57,888 nucleotides of DNA from Paenibacillus sp. 1001270B_150601_E10. Lineage in GTDB: Bacteria > Bacillota > Bacilli > Paenibacillales > Paenibacillaceae. The notes under the pieces are model-generated. The model saw only the letters and a list, made by a program, of their open reading frames with translations. It had not been told where the DNA came from and did not search any database. The stretch covers positions 118,336 through 176,223 of the forward strand of contig NZ_JADMOL010000008.1 in the NCBI RefSeq assembly GCF_015558675.1, in the 5' to 3' direction. The translations under genes were made by a program, and so were the position numbers. Below, piece after piece: positions 33,797 through 42,233 of this stretch. How positions within the stretch are numbered: the first letter of the stretch is position 1; each line of letters begins with the position of its first letter.

Positions 33797-34978
33797 TTAA
33801 TTCATTTCATGTTCGCCTTCTCGATCATACAAGCCAGATCTCATCTTGAACCATTGGAACAAGTGCGTTGCGATGACTTTAAGAACAGCATAGCCCGGTA
33901 CGGCCAAAATGACGCCGATTATGCCAAAGAGGTTGCCCGCTGTCAGGATGACAAAGATGACGGTGATCGGGTGAATTTTCAACGTCTTGCCCATGATCTG
34001 AGGCGAGATAAATTTGCCTTCGATGAACTGAACGACGGTCCAAACGACAATCATCTTCAGCAGCATCACAGGTGACATAAAGAGTGCGACAATTAACGCA
34101 GGCGTGATTGCAATCGTGGGCCCAAGATAAGGCACGACACTGGTGAATGCTGCGATAATCGCAAGGACAAGAGAATACTCCAATCCTATAATCATGTATC
34201 CGATATACAATAAGATTCCGATACAGAAGCTATCAATAATTTGTGCTCTAATATAGGTACTGATCTGACGGTTCATCTCAGACATTACGTGCTGAGTACC
34301 ATTGCGTAATTTGTTGGGCAGGAACTTTACCATATAATCCGGAAGTTTCTTCCCGTCTTTCAAAAGATAGAACAACACGAACGGAACAATGACGATGGCA
34401 AGCACAACTTCTGTCACTTTGCCTACGATTGAGCCAATGCCGCTTAATGTGTTATTAAAGAAGGCGGCAGCCTTGCCCGTCAAGTCTCGAATCATTTGAT
34501 TAAAATCAATACCTGATTCCCGTTGAAAATGGTTAAAGATGTCACTGCCTATCCATTTTTCAAAGGTCGCCATCGCTTCATTATAATATTTAGGGAAGTT
34601 CTCAATTAAGCTTAGCGTCTGTTCTTTAATAAATGGAATAATCGCGACGATTAAAAAGGTAATGAGTCCGATAATGATTAAATACAGCAATAGAATGCTA
34701 TAAATCCGCTTCACCTTGAATCTTTCCAGAATATCCACAATTGGATTGAGCAGATAATAGGCTACTCCAGCTAGGATGATAGGCAGCGAAACGGTAGTAA
34801 TCAGTACCTTTAATGGTTGAAAAATATACGATATCTTTGAAAATACAAAAATATTCAATCCAACAAGCAGCAGTATAAGTAGAAAGATAACGAACTTATT
34901 ATGAAGAATAAAGTTGATCAGCTTGCTGCTTAATCGTTGCTCTTGCTTGATGTGTTGCTTGGTTTCTTCTTGTTCCAA
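33797..34978 (-). CDS. AI-2E family transporter (PerM/YhhT-like)
   Basis: A protein of about 393 residues and eight membrane helices. The patterns PYLGPTIAITPALIVALFMSP and QFIEGKFISPQIMGKTLKIHPITVIFVILTAGNLFGIIGVILAVPGYAVLKV are diagnostic of this family, whose members export autoinducer-2 or act as Na+/H+ antiporters. The start is TTG 34978, seven bases after AGGGGAG; the open frame runs to 35062 but has no ribosome binding site there. A second member of the family is encoded at 55454-56485. Confidence 0.9.
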   Translation of the reverse strand: MEQEETKQHIKQEQRLSSKLINFILHNKFVIFLLILLLVGLNIFVFSKISYIFQPLKVLITTVSLPIILAGVAYYLLNPIVDILERFKVKRIYSILLLYLIIIGLITFLIVAIIPFIKEQTLSLIENFPKYYNEAMATFEKWIGSDIFNHFQRESGIDFNQMIRDLTGKAAAFFNNTLSGIGSIVGKVTEVVLAIVIVPFVLFYLLKDGKKLPDYMVKFLPNKLRNGTQHVMSEMNRQISTYIRAQIIDSFCIGILLYIGYMIIGLEYSLVLAIIAAFTSVVPYLGPTIAITPALIVALFMSPVMLLKMIVVWTVVQFIEGKFISPQIMGKTLKIHPITVIFVILTAGNLFGIIGVILAVPGYAVLKVIATHLFQWFKMRSGLYDREGEHEMN

Positions 34979-35149
34979 TCTGTATCTCCCCTTACTCCGA
35001 GCCGTGTTAACTAATTGACGACCAAGTTGCAGCCGTCCATCATTCTCTTTATCTATCTTCAACCTAATACGTTTACATCAAACATCCGTTTCAATAAATC
35101 ATAGGTATTATTCTCATCTTTTGCAATTATCGAGACGTGAGTGACGGAT

Positions 35150-35178
35150 TTGCCAATGAACGCCAAATATTTTAATAT
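35150..35178 (+). promoter_or_regulatory. Promoter of the LLM oxidoreductase gene
   Basis: TTGCCA, a 17-base spacer and TAATAT. The transcript would begin just before the 40-bp tandem duplication. Confidence 0.55.
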
Positions 35179-35196
35179 AGAAAATATAGTTACTAC

Positions 35197-35276
35197 ATTA
35201 ACTGAAGCTTTAGACCTTGATGGAGGTGGATTCCATATTAACTGAAGCTTTAGACCTTGATGGAGGTGGATTCCAT
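35197..35276 (+). repeat. Perfect 40-bp tandem duplication containing a ribosome binding site
   Basis: The 40 bases at 35197-35236 are repeated without change at 35237-35276. Each copy contains TGGAGGTGGATTCCAT, that is, the ribosome binding site and the first two bases of the start codon. Only the second copy is followed by G to make ATG 35275. Confidence 0.97.
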
Positions 35277-36288
35277 GAAACTCAGCTTTTTAGACCATTC
35301 ACAAATAAGTGAGGGCCGTACTCCAGAGGATACATTGCGGGAAACCACTCAACTTGCGCAAGAGGCAGATGCTCTTGGTTTGACAAGATTCTGGGTATCA
35401 GAACACCATGGCGCAGAAGGACATGCTCATTCTAGTCCTGAGATCTTGATCGCACATCTAGCCGCCCATACCAAGAAGATTCGTATCGGCTCCGGCGGTG
35501 TCATGTTGTCCCACTACAGCGCTTATAAAGTAGCTGAGAATTTCCGCCTTTTAGAAGCTTTATACCCAGGTCGAATAGATCTTGGGATCGGACGTGCTCC
35601 TGGAGGCGCCATGCTCTCCACAAGAGCTCTGCAAGAAGGCATGCAAATAAAGGCAAGCGATGATACAGCTAAGAAACTAAATGATATTGAAGGTTATCTT
35701 TACGACGACCTGCCTAATGGGCATCGATTTAAAGGTTTGCTTGCCTCCCCTTCGCTAGACCATGCACCAGATATCTGGATGCTTGGGTCCACATATGGCA
35801 GCGGATCGATTGCTTCTGATTATGGGACTGCCTATGCATACGCGCAGTTTTTTGGTATTCCGGGAACCGAGGGAGCCATACATCGCTATCAGGAACAATT
35901 CAAGCCATCGAGACTAAATGCCGCTCCCCGCTCATTGGCCGCCGTGATGGCAATCTGTGCGGATACAAGCGAGGAAGCAAGTGCACTGGCGTCAAGCTCC
36001 GACTTGTTCTTTATGCTGCTTCATACAGGACGCATGCCAGCTCGGCTCCCATCCGTTGAGCAAGCTCTATCGTATCCTTATACCGTTCAGGAGCGAGCAA
36101 TCATCGAGGCGTCACAGGTTCGTAAAGCAATCGGAACGCCTGCTGAAGTAAGAGATAAGCTGCATTGCATTGCCGAAGAGCTTGGTACAGATGAGATTAT
36201 GATTGTAAGTCCAATCCATGAATTTGAGGCTAGAGTACGATCACTTCAGCTGATTGCACAAGCAGTCTTGGGACAAACCAACACGTGA
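35275..36288 (+). CDS. LLM class flavin-dependent oxidoreductase (luciferase-like)
   Basis: A 337-residue soluble enzyme of the bacterial luciferase-like monooxygenase family. MKLSFLDHSQIS and ALGLTRFWVSEHHGAEGHAHSSPEILIAHLAAHTKKIRIGSGGVMLSHYSAYKVAENFRLLEALYPGRIDLGIGRAPGG are typical of the group-1 subfamily that uses FMN. GTPAEVRDKL near the C-terminus is also conserved. The substrate is unknown. ATG 35275 is chosen because GGAGG lies eight bases upstream; the frame start at 35257 lies inside the duplicated leader. A terminator follows at 36329. Confidence 0.93.
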   Translation: MKLSFLDHSQISEGRTPEDTLRETTQLAQEADALGLTRFWVSEHHGAEGHAHSSPEILIAHLAAHTKKIRIGSGGVMLSHYSAYKVAENFRLLEALYPGRIDLGIGRAPGGAMLSTRALQEGMQIKASDDTAKKLNDIEGYLYDDLPNGHRFKGLLASPSLDHAPDIWMLGSTYGSGSIASDYGTAYAYAQFFGIPGTEGAIHRYQEQFKPSRLNAAPRSLAAVMAICADTSEEASALASSSDLFFMLLHTGRMPARLPSVEQALSYPYTVQERAIIEASQVRKAIGTPAEVRDKLHCIAEELGTDEIMIVSPIHEFEARVRSLQLIAQAVLGQTNT

Positions 36289-36328
36289 TTCGTAACATTG
36301 GTCAATAAGATTCCTTAACGAAAACAAT

Positions 36329-36366
36329 GGCAGCTAAGGATAATCAAATCCTAGCTGCCGCGTTTT
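36329..36366 (+). terminator. Intrinsic terminator of the LLM oxidoreductase gene
   Basis: GGCAGCTAaGGAT pairs with ATCCTAGCTGCC, then GCGTTTTAG. Confidence 0.75.
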
Positions 36367-36461
36367 AGAAATACAACTGTATCGTGAATCGTAATAAGGT
36401 GAACCTCGTCATGTTTGCCTTTCGGGGGGCTAATCTACTTGCTTGTGCTCTCTACAAAGCA

Positions 36462-36487
36462 AAAAAACCTGTCTCATGGACAGGTTA
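36462..36487 (-). terminator. Intrinsic terminator of the YdeI-like gene
   Basis: Minus strand: AACCTGTC, CATGA loop, GACAGGTT, then a T run. About 35 bases past the stop. Confidence 0.85.
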
Positions 36488-36519
36488 TAGATTCTCTGAA
36501 TCGTTTTTCATTGAAAAGA

Positions 36520-37110
36520 CTAATCGTGCAATCCTTTTCCTATGAGAATCTGCTTGACATACTTTTCAACCCGTGACGCTCTTGTTTTGGATTGTTTGGG
36601 TTCAGAAAAATAATGCAGGTAGGCTCTTTGCCGCCCTGGTGTTAAATCTTCAAAAGCCGTTTTCAAGTCAGGATTTTCATCAAGTTTATGTTGAAACTCT
36701 TCTGGAATCTTGTATTCTTCCGTCTTTTTAAAATTAACTTCTAAACCGGCTTTTTCAACCTCCATTGCTTCGTAAATATAAGCTTTCAAATGGGCTTCCG
36801 CCTCAACGATTTCTTCCACATTGGTAAACCGAATCTGACGGGCAGCTTGAACGTTCTCGGTTTGTTGGATTAATATACCCATCTCATCTCGAAGCAGTGC
36901 CCCTTTGTGAAACAGAAGCGCACAATAATCCTTGAACCCATGGATTAATACGATGTTTTTATTCTCCAACGTGTAGCAAGGATGCATCCATTTAAATTCC
37001 TCAGTCAGCTCACACTCAAGGACGATCCTTCTTAACGTCTCGAATTCGACCTTCCACTTTTTTGCTTTGCTTAAAAATTCATCAACTTTAGGATTCAAAC
37101 GCTTGGTCAT
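36520..37110 (-). CDS. YdeI/OmpD-associated family protein (DUF1801-like)
   Basis: A 196-residue soluble protein. The N-terminal half (WKVEFETLRRIVLECELTEEFKWMHPCYTLENKNIVLIHGFKDYCALLFHKGALL) is a DUF1801/YdhG-type fold. The C-terminal half (DENPDLKTAFEDLTPGRQRAYLHYFSEPKQSKTRASRVEKY) is the OmdA/YdeI motif. B. subtilis YdeI has been linked to resistance to cationic peptides; for this protein the function is unproven. ATG 37110 is nine bases after AGAGGGG. Monocistronic with its own terminator. Confidence 0.88.
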   Translation of the reverse strand: MTKRLNPKVDEFLSKAKKWKVEFETLRRIVLECELTEEFKWMHPCYTLENKNIVLIHGFKDYCALLFHKGALLRDEMGILIQQTENVQAARQIRFTNVEEIVEAEAHLKAYIYEAMEVEKAGLEVNFKKTEEYKIPEEFQHKLDENPDLKTAFEDLTPGRQRAYLHYFSEPKQSKTRASRVEKYVKQILIGKGLHD

Positions 37111-37191
37111 CAAGGAGTACCCCTCTTCAATTTATTGATCCGTAGACAGAAAAATGATCAATCCTCATTACGGCTTAACCCCATATAAATA

Positions 37192-37228
37192 GAGCAAACA
37201 GCTGCGTTCAAACCCGGGCTGCTTGCTC
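37192..37228 (-). terminator. Possible terminator of the arsR-SRPBCC gene
   Basis: Minus strand: GAGCAAGCAGC pairs with GCTGTTTGCTC (one mismatch) but the following tract is only TATTTAT, so it is a weak candidate. Confidence 0.4.
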
Positions 37229-37276
37229 CATTGTTATGCGCGAGTTCAAAGCGAATAAAGGAAAAACGGACTAGCC

Positions 37277-38005
37277 TCACATTTCCGCTAGCAATGTTTT
37301 TAGTTCTCCGCCCATTCTCGCCCAACCAAATTTCGCACCATTGAACGCTTGATCTTCTTTTTCAAATCCTGTTTGTTCAAGATGCAGATAAGTGGTTCCA
37401 TCCTCGTATCTTAGTGTCCATGTAATTGTAGTGTTAATTCCGCCACCTACCCAAGTGTAAGAAAGCTTATTAGGCTCATGTACTTCAAGAACCTCGGAAT
37501 CGATAATCAAATTCCACTGCTCATTGCGGAACTGGAATTTGTGTCCAACGACTGGCTTCATATCATTTGCCATTACCCACTTTGCAAGTGTGTTCGCATC
37601 TGTTAAGGCATGCCATACCTTTTCAATCGGACTTTCAAATGAAAAATCTTGGGTTACGGTTAGGCTCATCTTTTGTTCCTCCTGTAATAATTGGTTTAGA
37701 CGTGATATTCTTTCACTCCAGAACTTGCTGTAAAACGATACCCAATTCTCAACTTCCCGCAATGGAGCTGCCTGTAGGCGATAACGCGTTTCCCTGCCAA
37801 CCTTCCTGCTGATTACGAGACCCGCTTCTTTAAGTATGGCCAAATGCTTCGATACCGCCGTACGTCCCATGTCAAAATGAACGGTCAACTCATTGAGAGG
37901 CAGTTCTTCCACATCCGCCAACAAACGCAGCAGCTTGCGTCTGGTTGGATCCGCGATGGCAGCATAGATATCACGCTCTTGATTATTCTCGTTCAAAATC
38001 ACCAA
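37277..38005 (-). CDS. ArsR-type HTH fused to an SRPBCC (AHSA1) domain
   Basis: A 242-residue fusion. Residues 10-95 form an ArsR winged helix (IADPTRRKLLRLLADVEELPLNELTVHFDMGRTAVSKHLAILKEAGLVISRKVGRETRY). Residues 112-242 form an AHSA1/START-like domain (FSFESPIEKVWHALTDANTLAKWV...LEQTGFEKEDQAFNGAKFGW), which has a hydrophobic pocket and may bind the inducer. No arsenic-type cysteines are seen in the recognition helix. The most upstream start in frame is TTG 38005, but a TTG at 37996 sits nine bases after AAAGGG and may be the true start. Two operator-like palindromes around its own promoter indicate autorepression. No co-transcribed target gene is seen. Confidence 0.87.
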   Translation of the reverse strand: MVILNENNQERDIYAAIADPTRRKLLRLLADVEELPLNELTVHFDMGRTAVSKHLAILKEAGLVISRKVGRETRYRLQAAPLREVENWVSFYSKFWSERISRLNQLLQEEQKMSLTVTQDFSFESPIEKVWHALTDANTLAKWVMANDMKPVVGHKFQFRNEQWNLIIDSEVLEVHEPNKLSYTWVGGGINTTITWTLRYEDGTTYLHLEQTGFEKEDQAFNGAKFGWARMGGELKTLLAEM

Positions 38006-38016
38006 CCCTTTAATAG

Positions 38017-38032
38017 GACACCAAATGGTGTC
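38017..38032. promoter_or_regulatory. Operator of the ArsR-SRPBCC gene, downstream site
   Basis: GACACCAAATGGTGTC, six-base perfect arms around AAAT, lies at the predicted transcription start. Confidence 0.75.
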
Positions 38033-38035
38033 TTT

Positions 38036-38065
38036 ATTATATGACTCCGTTTAGTGTCATGTCAA
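38036..38065 (-). promoter_or_regulatory. Consensus sigma-A promoter of the ArsR-SRPBCC gene
   Basis: Minus strand: TTGACA at 38065-38060, an 18-base spacer and TATAAT at 38041-38036, perfect matches to both hexamers. Confidence 0.85.
38043..38058. promoter_or_regulatory. Operator of the ArsR-SRPBCC gene, spacer site
   Basis: GACTCCGTTTAGTGTC, an imperfect copy of the downstream palindrome, fills the -35/-10 spacer. The two sites are 26 bp apart. Confidence 0.6.
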
Positions 38066-38169
38066 ATTTTAATATTTAAAATTATTGGCATCCGCTTCAT
38101 TTGTTTCGCAGTACATTCATTCTTTTTGTAATTAAGAATAGCGCATTCCTGTACTCATGCTTCAAGGCA

Positions 38170-38207
38170 AAAATAAAGACCTTACTGATTACTCAGCAAG
38201 GTCTTTT
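38170..38207 (-). terminator. Intrinsic terminator of the DedA gene
   Basis: AAAGACCTT and AAGGTCTTT with inner CTGA/TCAG; minus-strand tail ATTTTTG. Confidence 0.8.
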
Positions 38208-38243
38208 GTGTGCATTCGAAACTTTCTCTTTCATATATGGTGC

Positions 38244-38855
38244 TTACTTTTGTTTTTTACGTTTACGATAGAACCAGAAGACGCCGCCAATAAAGGCAAT
38301 GGCAATCACGGCATAGGTAATGTTGGAGTACACATCCATAACCTCAACAATCTTCTCCCAAGAGCCGCCAACGGCTGCTCCTAGAGATACAAGGATGATA
38401 TTCCAGATCAATGAACCGATTGTTGTAAACAGCAAAAACAACCAGAAGTTCATTTTAGCCATACCTGCTGGAATCGAGATCAAGCTGCGAATCAACGGTA
38501 CCATGCGGCAGAAAAGTACTGTCCAATACCCAAAGCGGTCAAACCATGCATTCGCTTTGTGCAGATCCTCTCTCTTTAGCCTTAGGATATGTCCATAGCG
38601 ATCTACGATAAGTTCGAGACGCTCTATTCTGAGCACATACCCAAGCCAGTAAAGAATGATCGCACCTGCAACTGAACCTAGCGTAGCAATCACGATGACA
38701 CCTGTCAGCGTAAGCTCCGTATAGGTCGTCATAAATCCACCAAACGTTAGAATAAGCTCGGATGGGATTGGCGGAAACACATTTTCAACCGTAATCATTA
38801 AAAACACAGCTAGATAACCATAGCTTTCCATAAATTCTGTAATCCAGTTTTGCAT
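38244..38855 (-). CDS. DedA family membrane protein
   Basis: About 203 residues with four to five hydrophobic segments. It has the DedA patterns ENVFPPIPSELILTFGGF and FDRFGYWTVLFCRMVPLIRSLISIPAGMAKMNFWLFL, which includes the conserved R(x)3P near the re-entrant loop. DedA proteins act as lipid scramblases or undecaprenyl-phosphate transporters and maintain membrane potential. ATG 38855 is five bases after GGAGG; the TTG at 38867 overlaps that site. It has its own terminator. Confidence 0.92.
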   Translation of the reverse strand: MQNWITEFMESYGYLAVFLMITVENVFPPIPSELILTFGGFMTTYTELTLTGVIVIATLGSVAGAIILYWLGYVLRIERLELIVDRYGHILRLKREDLHKANAWFDRFGYWTVLFCRMVPLIRSLISIPAGMAKMNFWLFLLFTTIGSLIWNIILVSLGAAVGGSWEKIVEVMDVYSNITYAVIAIAFIGGVFWFYRKRKKQK

Positions 38856-38950
38856 CTCATCCTCCAATTATATGTAACTCCAGCAAATATAACGGATTCT
38901 ACTATCAAATTGCAAGTCTAATAGATTCTCCCCTGCTGGATAAAATGAGA

Positions 38951-38981
38951 AACCAACCTGTGAGAGTAAACAGGTTGGTCC
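38951..38981 (-). terminator. Intrinsic terminator of pstS
   Basis: ACCAACCTGT and ACAGGTTGGT form a perfect ten-base stem with an eight-base loop; minus-strand tail TTTCTCATTTT. Confidence 0.75.
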
Positions 38982-39037
38982 ATTCAGTCATATGACGAGA
39001 AGAGATTGTATAATCCTTCAAAAATTCAAGTTGTTGA

Positions 39038-40048
39038 TTAGCCTTTCAATGCTTCCATATCTTTGTCATACTCTTCTTGCGGCAGACGGATATAGCCTAC
39101 TTCTTCCGCAAGCGTTGCAGCATTCTTCACATAGAATTCTGCGAATGCACGCACTTCTTCACGTTCAAGAGCCTTCTTGCTCACGTATACGTAGAGCGGT
39201 CTAGACAATGGAGCATACGTTCCGTCGTTGATCGTTTCAGCGGATGGAGCAATTGCACCTTTGCCTCCGTCGATTGGAACAAGCTTTAATGTATCTGCAT
39301 TTTCCTCATAGTAAGCAAATCCGAAGTAGCCCAATCCATACTTCTCGCCTGCCACACCTTGTACCAATGTATTGTCATCTTCACTGAAGGAGATCTGGCT
39401 ATCATTGCGGCTTTCCTGTGCTTTGCCGTTTACTGCCTCTGTGAAGTAGTCAAATGTACCGGAATCTGCTCCAGGGGAGTACAGCTTAATCGTTTCATTC
39501 GGCCATTCTGGGCGAACATCCTTCCATGTTTTCACTGTGCTGCCTGGCTTGAAGATAGCATTCAACTCATCAACTGTAAGATGGTCTACCCAATCATTGT
39601 CTTTATTCACGACAACGGAAAGTCCATCATAAGCAACCTCAAGCTCTACGTAATCAATGCCAGCTGCTTTACACTTTTCTGCTTCTTCATCCTTAATTGG
39701 TCGGGAAGCGTTGCTGATCGCAGTCTCGCCAGCACAGAAGCGCTTAAAGCCGCCGCCTGTACCCGATACGCCTACGGGAACACGAACATCACTATGCTCC
39801 TTCCCGAATTCCTCAGCTACTGCTTCTGTAATAGGGTGAACGGTACTGGAACCGTCAATTTCAATGGAGCCGGACAATTTCTTTTCCGATTCTGCAGGAG
39901 TATTCTCTTGTGTATTCGATTGCGTCGATTGATTCGTCTCTGTCTTCGTACCTTCAGAAGCGGTATCGGTGTTGCCGCAAGCTGCGGACACGATCATAAT
40001 GGCAGACATCAGAATAGCGATAGATAATTTCTTTTTGTTCAAGTTCAT
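39038..40048 (-). CDS. pstS: Phosphate ABC transporter substrate-binding protein PstS
   Basis: A 336-residue lipoprotein: signal ending SAAC, then a Thr/Ser/Glu-rich linker and the mature domain. Phosphate-binding loops are visible: [42 protein letters not shown] and [16 protein letters not shown]. PstS captures phosphate at the cell surface for the PstCAB transporter. ATG 40048 is eight bases after GGGGAG. The gene stands alone: no pstC, pstA, pstB or phoU follows, and its terminator is close. A four-repeat PHO box about 90 bases upstream shows control by PhoP under phosphate limitation. The transporter genes must be elsewhere, or this copy serves as extra scavenging capacity. Confidence 0.95.
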   Translation of the reverse strand: MNLNKKKLSIAILMSAIMIVSAACGNTDTASEGTKTETNQSTQSNTQENTPAESEKKLSGSIEIDGSSTVHPITEAVAEEFGKEHSDVRVPVGVSGTGGGFKRFCAGETAISNASRPIKDEEAEKCKAAGIDYVELEVAYDGLSVVVNKDNDWVDHLTVDELNAIFKPGSTVKTWKDVRPEWPNETIKLYSPGADSGTFDYFTEAVNGKAQESRNDSQISFSEDDNTLVQGVAGEKYGLGYFGFAYYEENADTLKLVPIDGGKGAIAPSAETINDGTYAPLSRPLYVYVSKKALEREEVRAFAEFYVKNAATLAEEVGYIRLPQEEYDKDMEALKG

Positions 40049-40136
40049 TTGTTTCACTCCCCTAGTGATTTCGAGTTCGTTATGTTCTTTACAAGATTCA
40101 TATTAAGGGGGCAATGTTAACGGTGAACCTCTTTCT

Positions 40137-40175
40137 TGTTAACCAGACGTTAGATTTTAGTAAAGGATTTGTAAA
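40137..40175 (-). promoter_or_regulatory. PHO box (PhoP binding site) of pstS
   Basis: Minus strand: TTTACA, TTTACT, CTAACG and TTAACA are spaced by exactly five bases each, giving the 11-bp periodicity of Bacillus PhoP boxes (consensus TT(A/T/C)ACA repeats). Confidence 0.8.
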
Positions 40176-40205
40176 GTTGAGGGAGCATTTCTAAATAAAA
40201 TAAGC

Positions 40206-40241
40206 AAAAAGCCCCACTCCATGTTACTAGGAGTGAGGCTT
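40206..40241 (-). terminator. Intrinsic terminator of the CBS/CorC gene
   Basis: Minus strand: GCCtCACTCC pairs with GGAGTGgGGC across a nine-base loop, then TTTTTG. Confidence 0.8.
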
Positions 40242-40246
40242 ATCTA

Positions 40247-41575
40247 TTATTTATCGTGTTCTGAGACAGATTCTTTTTCAGGTTGGACCGTGATCTTAAT
40301 GCGATTCAGACGATTATCTACGATTTCTTCAACTGTAAATAAAATGTGATCGTGTCTGACAGCGATATGGTCATTCTCATTCGGAATCGTCCCGATCCGC
40401 TCTAGGATGAAGCCTGCGATCGTATCGTTGCTGACCGCCTCCAGCTTCGTCTTGAACATCTCATTGAAATCTTCGATTGACATCGTTCCATAAGCCATGT
40501 AAGTATGATCATCGATACGGATAATCTCGCCTCGGCTTTCGTCATACTCATCATCGATCTCGCCTACGATCTCCTCCATTAAGTCCTCAATCGTGACAAG
40601 GCCTGCGAAGCCGCCGTATTCGTCAATGAGAACAGCCATATGATGCTGAGAGGCTAGCAGTTCCTTTAACAGATCGTCGGTAAATTTCGTCTCAGGTACA
40701 AAATAGGCTTCTCGCATGATCTTTCGAACATCGACATGATCAAATCCGACTTTTCTTGCCTCTGCAAAATAATCCTTCATATGGAGAATGCCAATAATGG
40801 AATCGATATCTCCTTCATATATCGGAACACGCGAATAGTTTTCGTCAATGAGAATATCTGCCAACAACTCAGGAGCAGTCGCTACATCAAGTGCGAAGGT
40901 AGACGTTCGAGGCGTCATGATCTCGCGTGCGACCTTATTATCCAGCTGAAATACCCCTTTGAGCATTTGAATCTCTTCGGCCGCAATCGTTCCAGCTGCT
41001 TGACCTGCTTGAGCAAGCATCCAGATCTCCTCTCTTGAAACGGTCTCGTCTTGTTCATTGCCACCCATCTTGGTTAGCTTAATTAACAAGTTCGTCGAGA
41101 AGGAGAGCAGCTTTACAAATGGCGTTGCAATTTTGCTGATAAATAAAATCGGCTTAACTGCAAACATCGCAATCTTCTCGGCATTCTGCAAAGCAACCCG
41201 CTTCGGATACAATTCACCGAATACTAGCATGAAATACGACAGCAAGATCGTAATCACAATAACCGAAATCTGCTGGGCGTAGGGAATATCTCCTAGTATG
41301 TTAGCAAATTGCTTAGACAAGCCTGTAGCAGCTGATGCACTGGAGAAGAATCCGGCCAGCGTGATTCCGACTTGAATCGTAGCAATAAACTTGCTTGGGT
41401 CCTCAATTAGCTTCAACAATAATGAAGCCTTCTTGTTGCCTTCATTCGCCATCCGTGTAATTCGATTCTTATTCAATGAAACAAGCGCAATTTCTGCAGC
41501 AGCAAAAAAAGCATTCAATAATGTTAATACCGCGATAATCACAAGCTGAAATATAACCGAACTACCATCGTCCAT
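40247..41575 (-). CDS. CNNM/CorC-type membrane protein with CBS domains (hemolysin family)
   Basis: A 442-residue protein. A DUF21 membrane domain (about residues 5-190; FFAAAEIALVSLNKNRITRMANEGNKKA, VQVGITLAGFFSSASAA, FGELYPKRVALQNAEKIA) precedes two CBS domains (VAREIMTPRTSTFALDV...YSRVPIYEGDIDSIIGILHMKDY; MAVLIDEYGGFAGLVTIEDLMEEIVGEIDDEYD) and a C-terminal CorC_HlyC domain. The family is implicated in magnesium or cobalt efflux; the name hemolysin is historical. ATG 41575 follows GGAGAGG by ten bases. Monocistronic. Confidence 0.92.
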   Translation of the reverse strand: MDDGSSVIFQLVIIAVLTLLNAFFAAAEIALVSLNKNRITRMANEGNKKASLLLKLIEDPSKFIATIQVGITLAGFFSSASAATGLSKQFANILGDIPYAQQISVIVITILLSYFMLVFGELYPKRVALQNAEKIAMFAVKPILFISKIATPFVKLLSFSTNLLIKLTKMGGNEQDETVSREEIWMLAQAGQAAGTIAAEEIQMLKGVFQLDNKVAREIMTPRTSTFALDVATAPELLADILIDENYSRVPIYEGDIDSIIGILHMKDYFAEARKVGFDHVDVRKIMREAYFVPETKFTDDLLKELLASQHHMAVLIDEYGGFAGLVTIEDLMEEIVGEIDDEYDESRGEIIRIDDHTYMAYGTMSIEDFNEMFKTKLEAVSNDTIAGFILERIGTIPNENDHIAVRHDHILFTVEEIVDNRLNRIKITVQPEKESVSEHDK

Positions 41576-41728
41576 TAGACAAAAACCTCTCCTTTGCTGT
41601 ATCGGCTCAACACGAGTGGCATTTATCAGTGTGTCCACTTTGAGCTCCTTTTAGTGATGTAATGGATATTTACCCATAATCATGCCTAATCTATCACCAT
41701 TGTTCAAGTATTCACACAAACCAAATAG

Positions 41729-41771
41729 CAAAAAAAATAGCAATTAACAGCCTTAATGCTGCCAATTGCTC
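41729..41771 (-). terminator. Intrinsic terminator of the zinc-ribbon/HTH gene
   Basis: Minus strand: AGCAATTgGCAGC pairs with GCTGTtAATTGCT, then ATTTTTTTT. Confidence 0.85.
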
Positions 41772-41775
41772 CATC

Positions 41776-42171
41776 TTACTTTTTACTGGACCATTTATAA
41801 AGTGGATAATAATATTCCACATCTCGCTTTAGTAATCTGCACAGCTTGGTGACACGCTCTTCGTGAGGGACGCTTCCTTCAAAAATCCACTTTTCTGCCG
41901 TGCGCTGGGTGACTCCGCAGTAAGCAGCAATGTCGCTCGTCCGAAGCCCTTGCGCAATCATGTCCTCATACAGACGTCTATCAGCAAGTTGCTTTTTCAG
42001 CTTACGCTGGTTAGGATACTCACGAAATTCTTTCGGCTCTGGCTTGCGTCTCATCCCGTTGCAGCGCGTGCATAAATATTTCTCCGATGCATTGCCGCAC
42101 TGTGCACACAGTCCATTTTCTCGACGCTCTTGCCGCAGTTTTTTCATAGATGCACTTGCACTAAATGCCAT
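41776..42171 (-). CDS. Small protein with zinc ribbon and helix-turn-helix
   Basis: A 131-residue protein. Residues about 22-37 form a CxxC-x8-CxxC zinc ribbon (CAQCGNASEKYLCTRC). After a basic, proline-containing linker, residues about 75-115 look like an HTH (MIAQGLRTSDIAAYCGVTQRTAEKWIFEGSVPHEE, then RVTKLCRLLKRDVEYYYPL), resembling phage-type or Cro-like regulators. The name of the family is not known to me. It is probably a DNA-binding protein, but the target is unknown. ATG 42171 has AGGAG ten bases upstream. It lies alone between terminators, downstream of aspA on the same strand. Confidence 0.7.
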   Translation of the reverse strand: MAFSASASMKKLRQERRENGLCAQCGNASEKYLCTRCNGMRRKPEPKEFREYPNQRKLKKQLADRRLYEDMIAQGLRTSDIAAYCGVTQRTAEKWIFEGSVPHEERVTKLCRLLKRDVEYYYPLYKWSSKK

Positions 42172-42233
42172 ACTTGATATACTCCTACCTTCATTTCAGC
42201 ATATGATCTACCTCTATTCTACATCATACGACA

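Noticed and set aside
36367-36461. Short minus-strand frame reading ISPPKGKHDEVHLITIHDTV in the gap between two terminators
   Set aside because: It looks slightly protein-like but is too short, has an upstream stop and no ribosome binding site; I could not separate it from chance.
39359-40027. Plus-strand open frame of 222 codons
   Set aside because: It lies antisense to pstS; the cysteine- and serine-rich translation is typical of a shadow frame.
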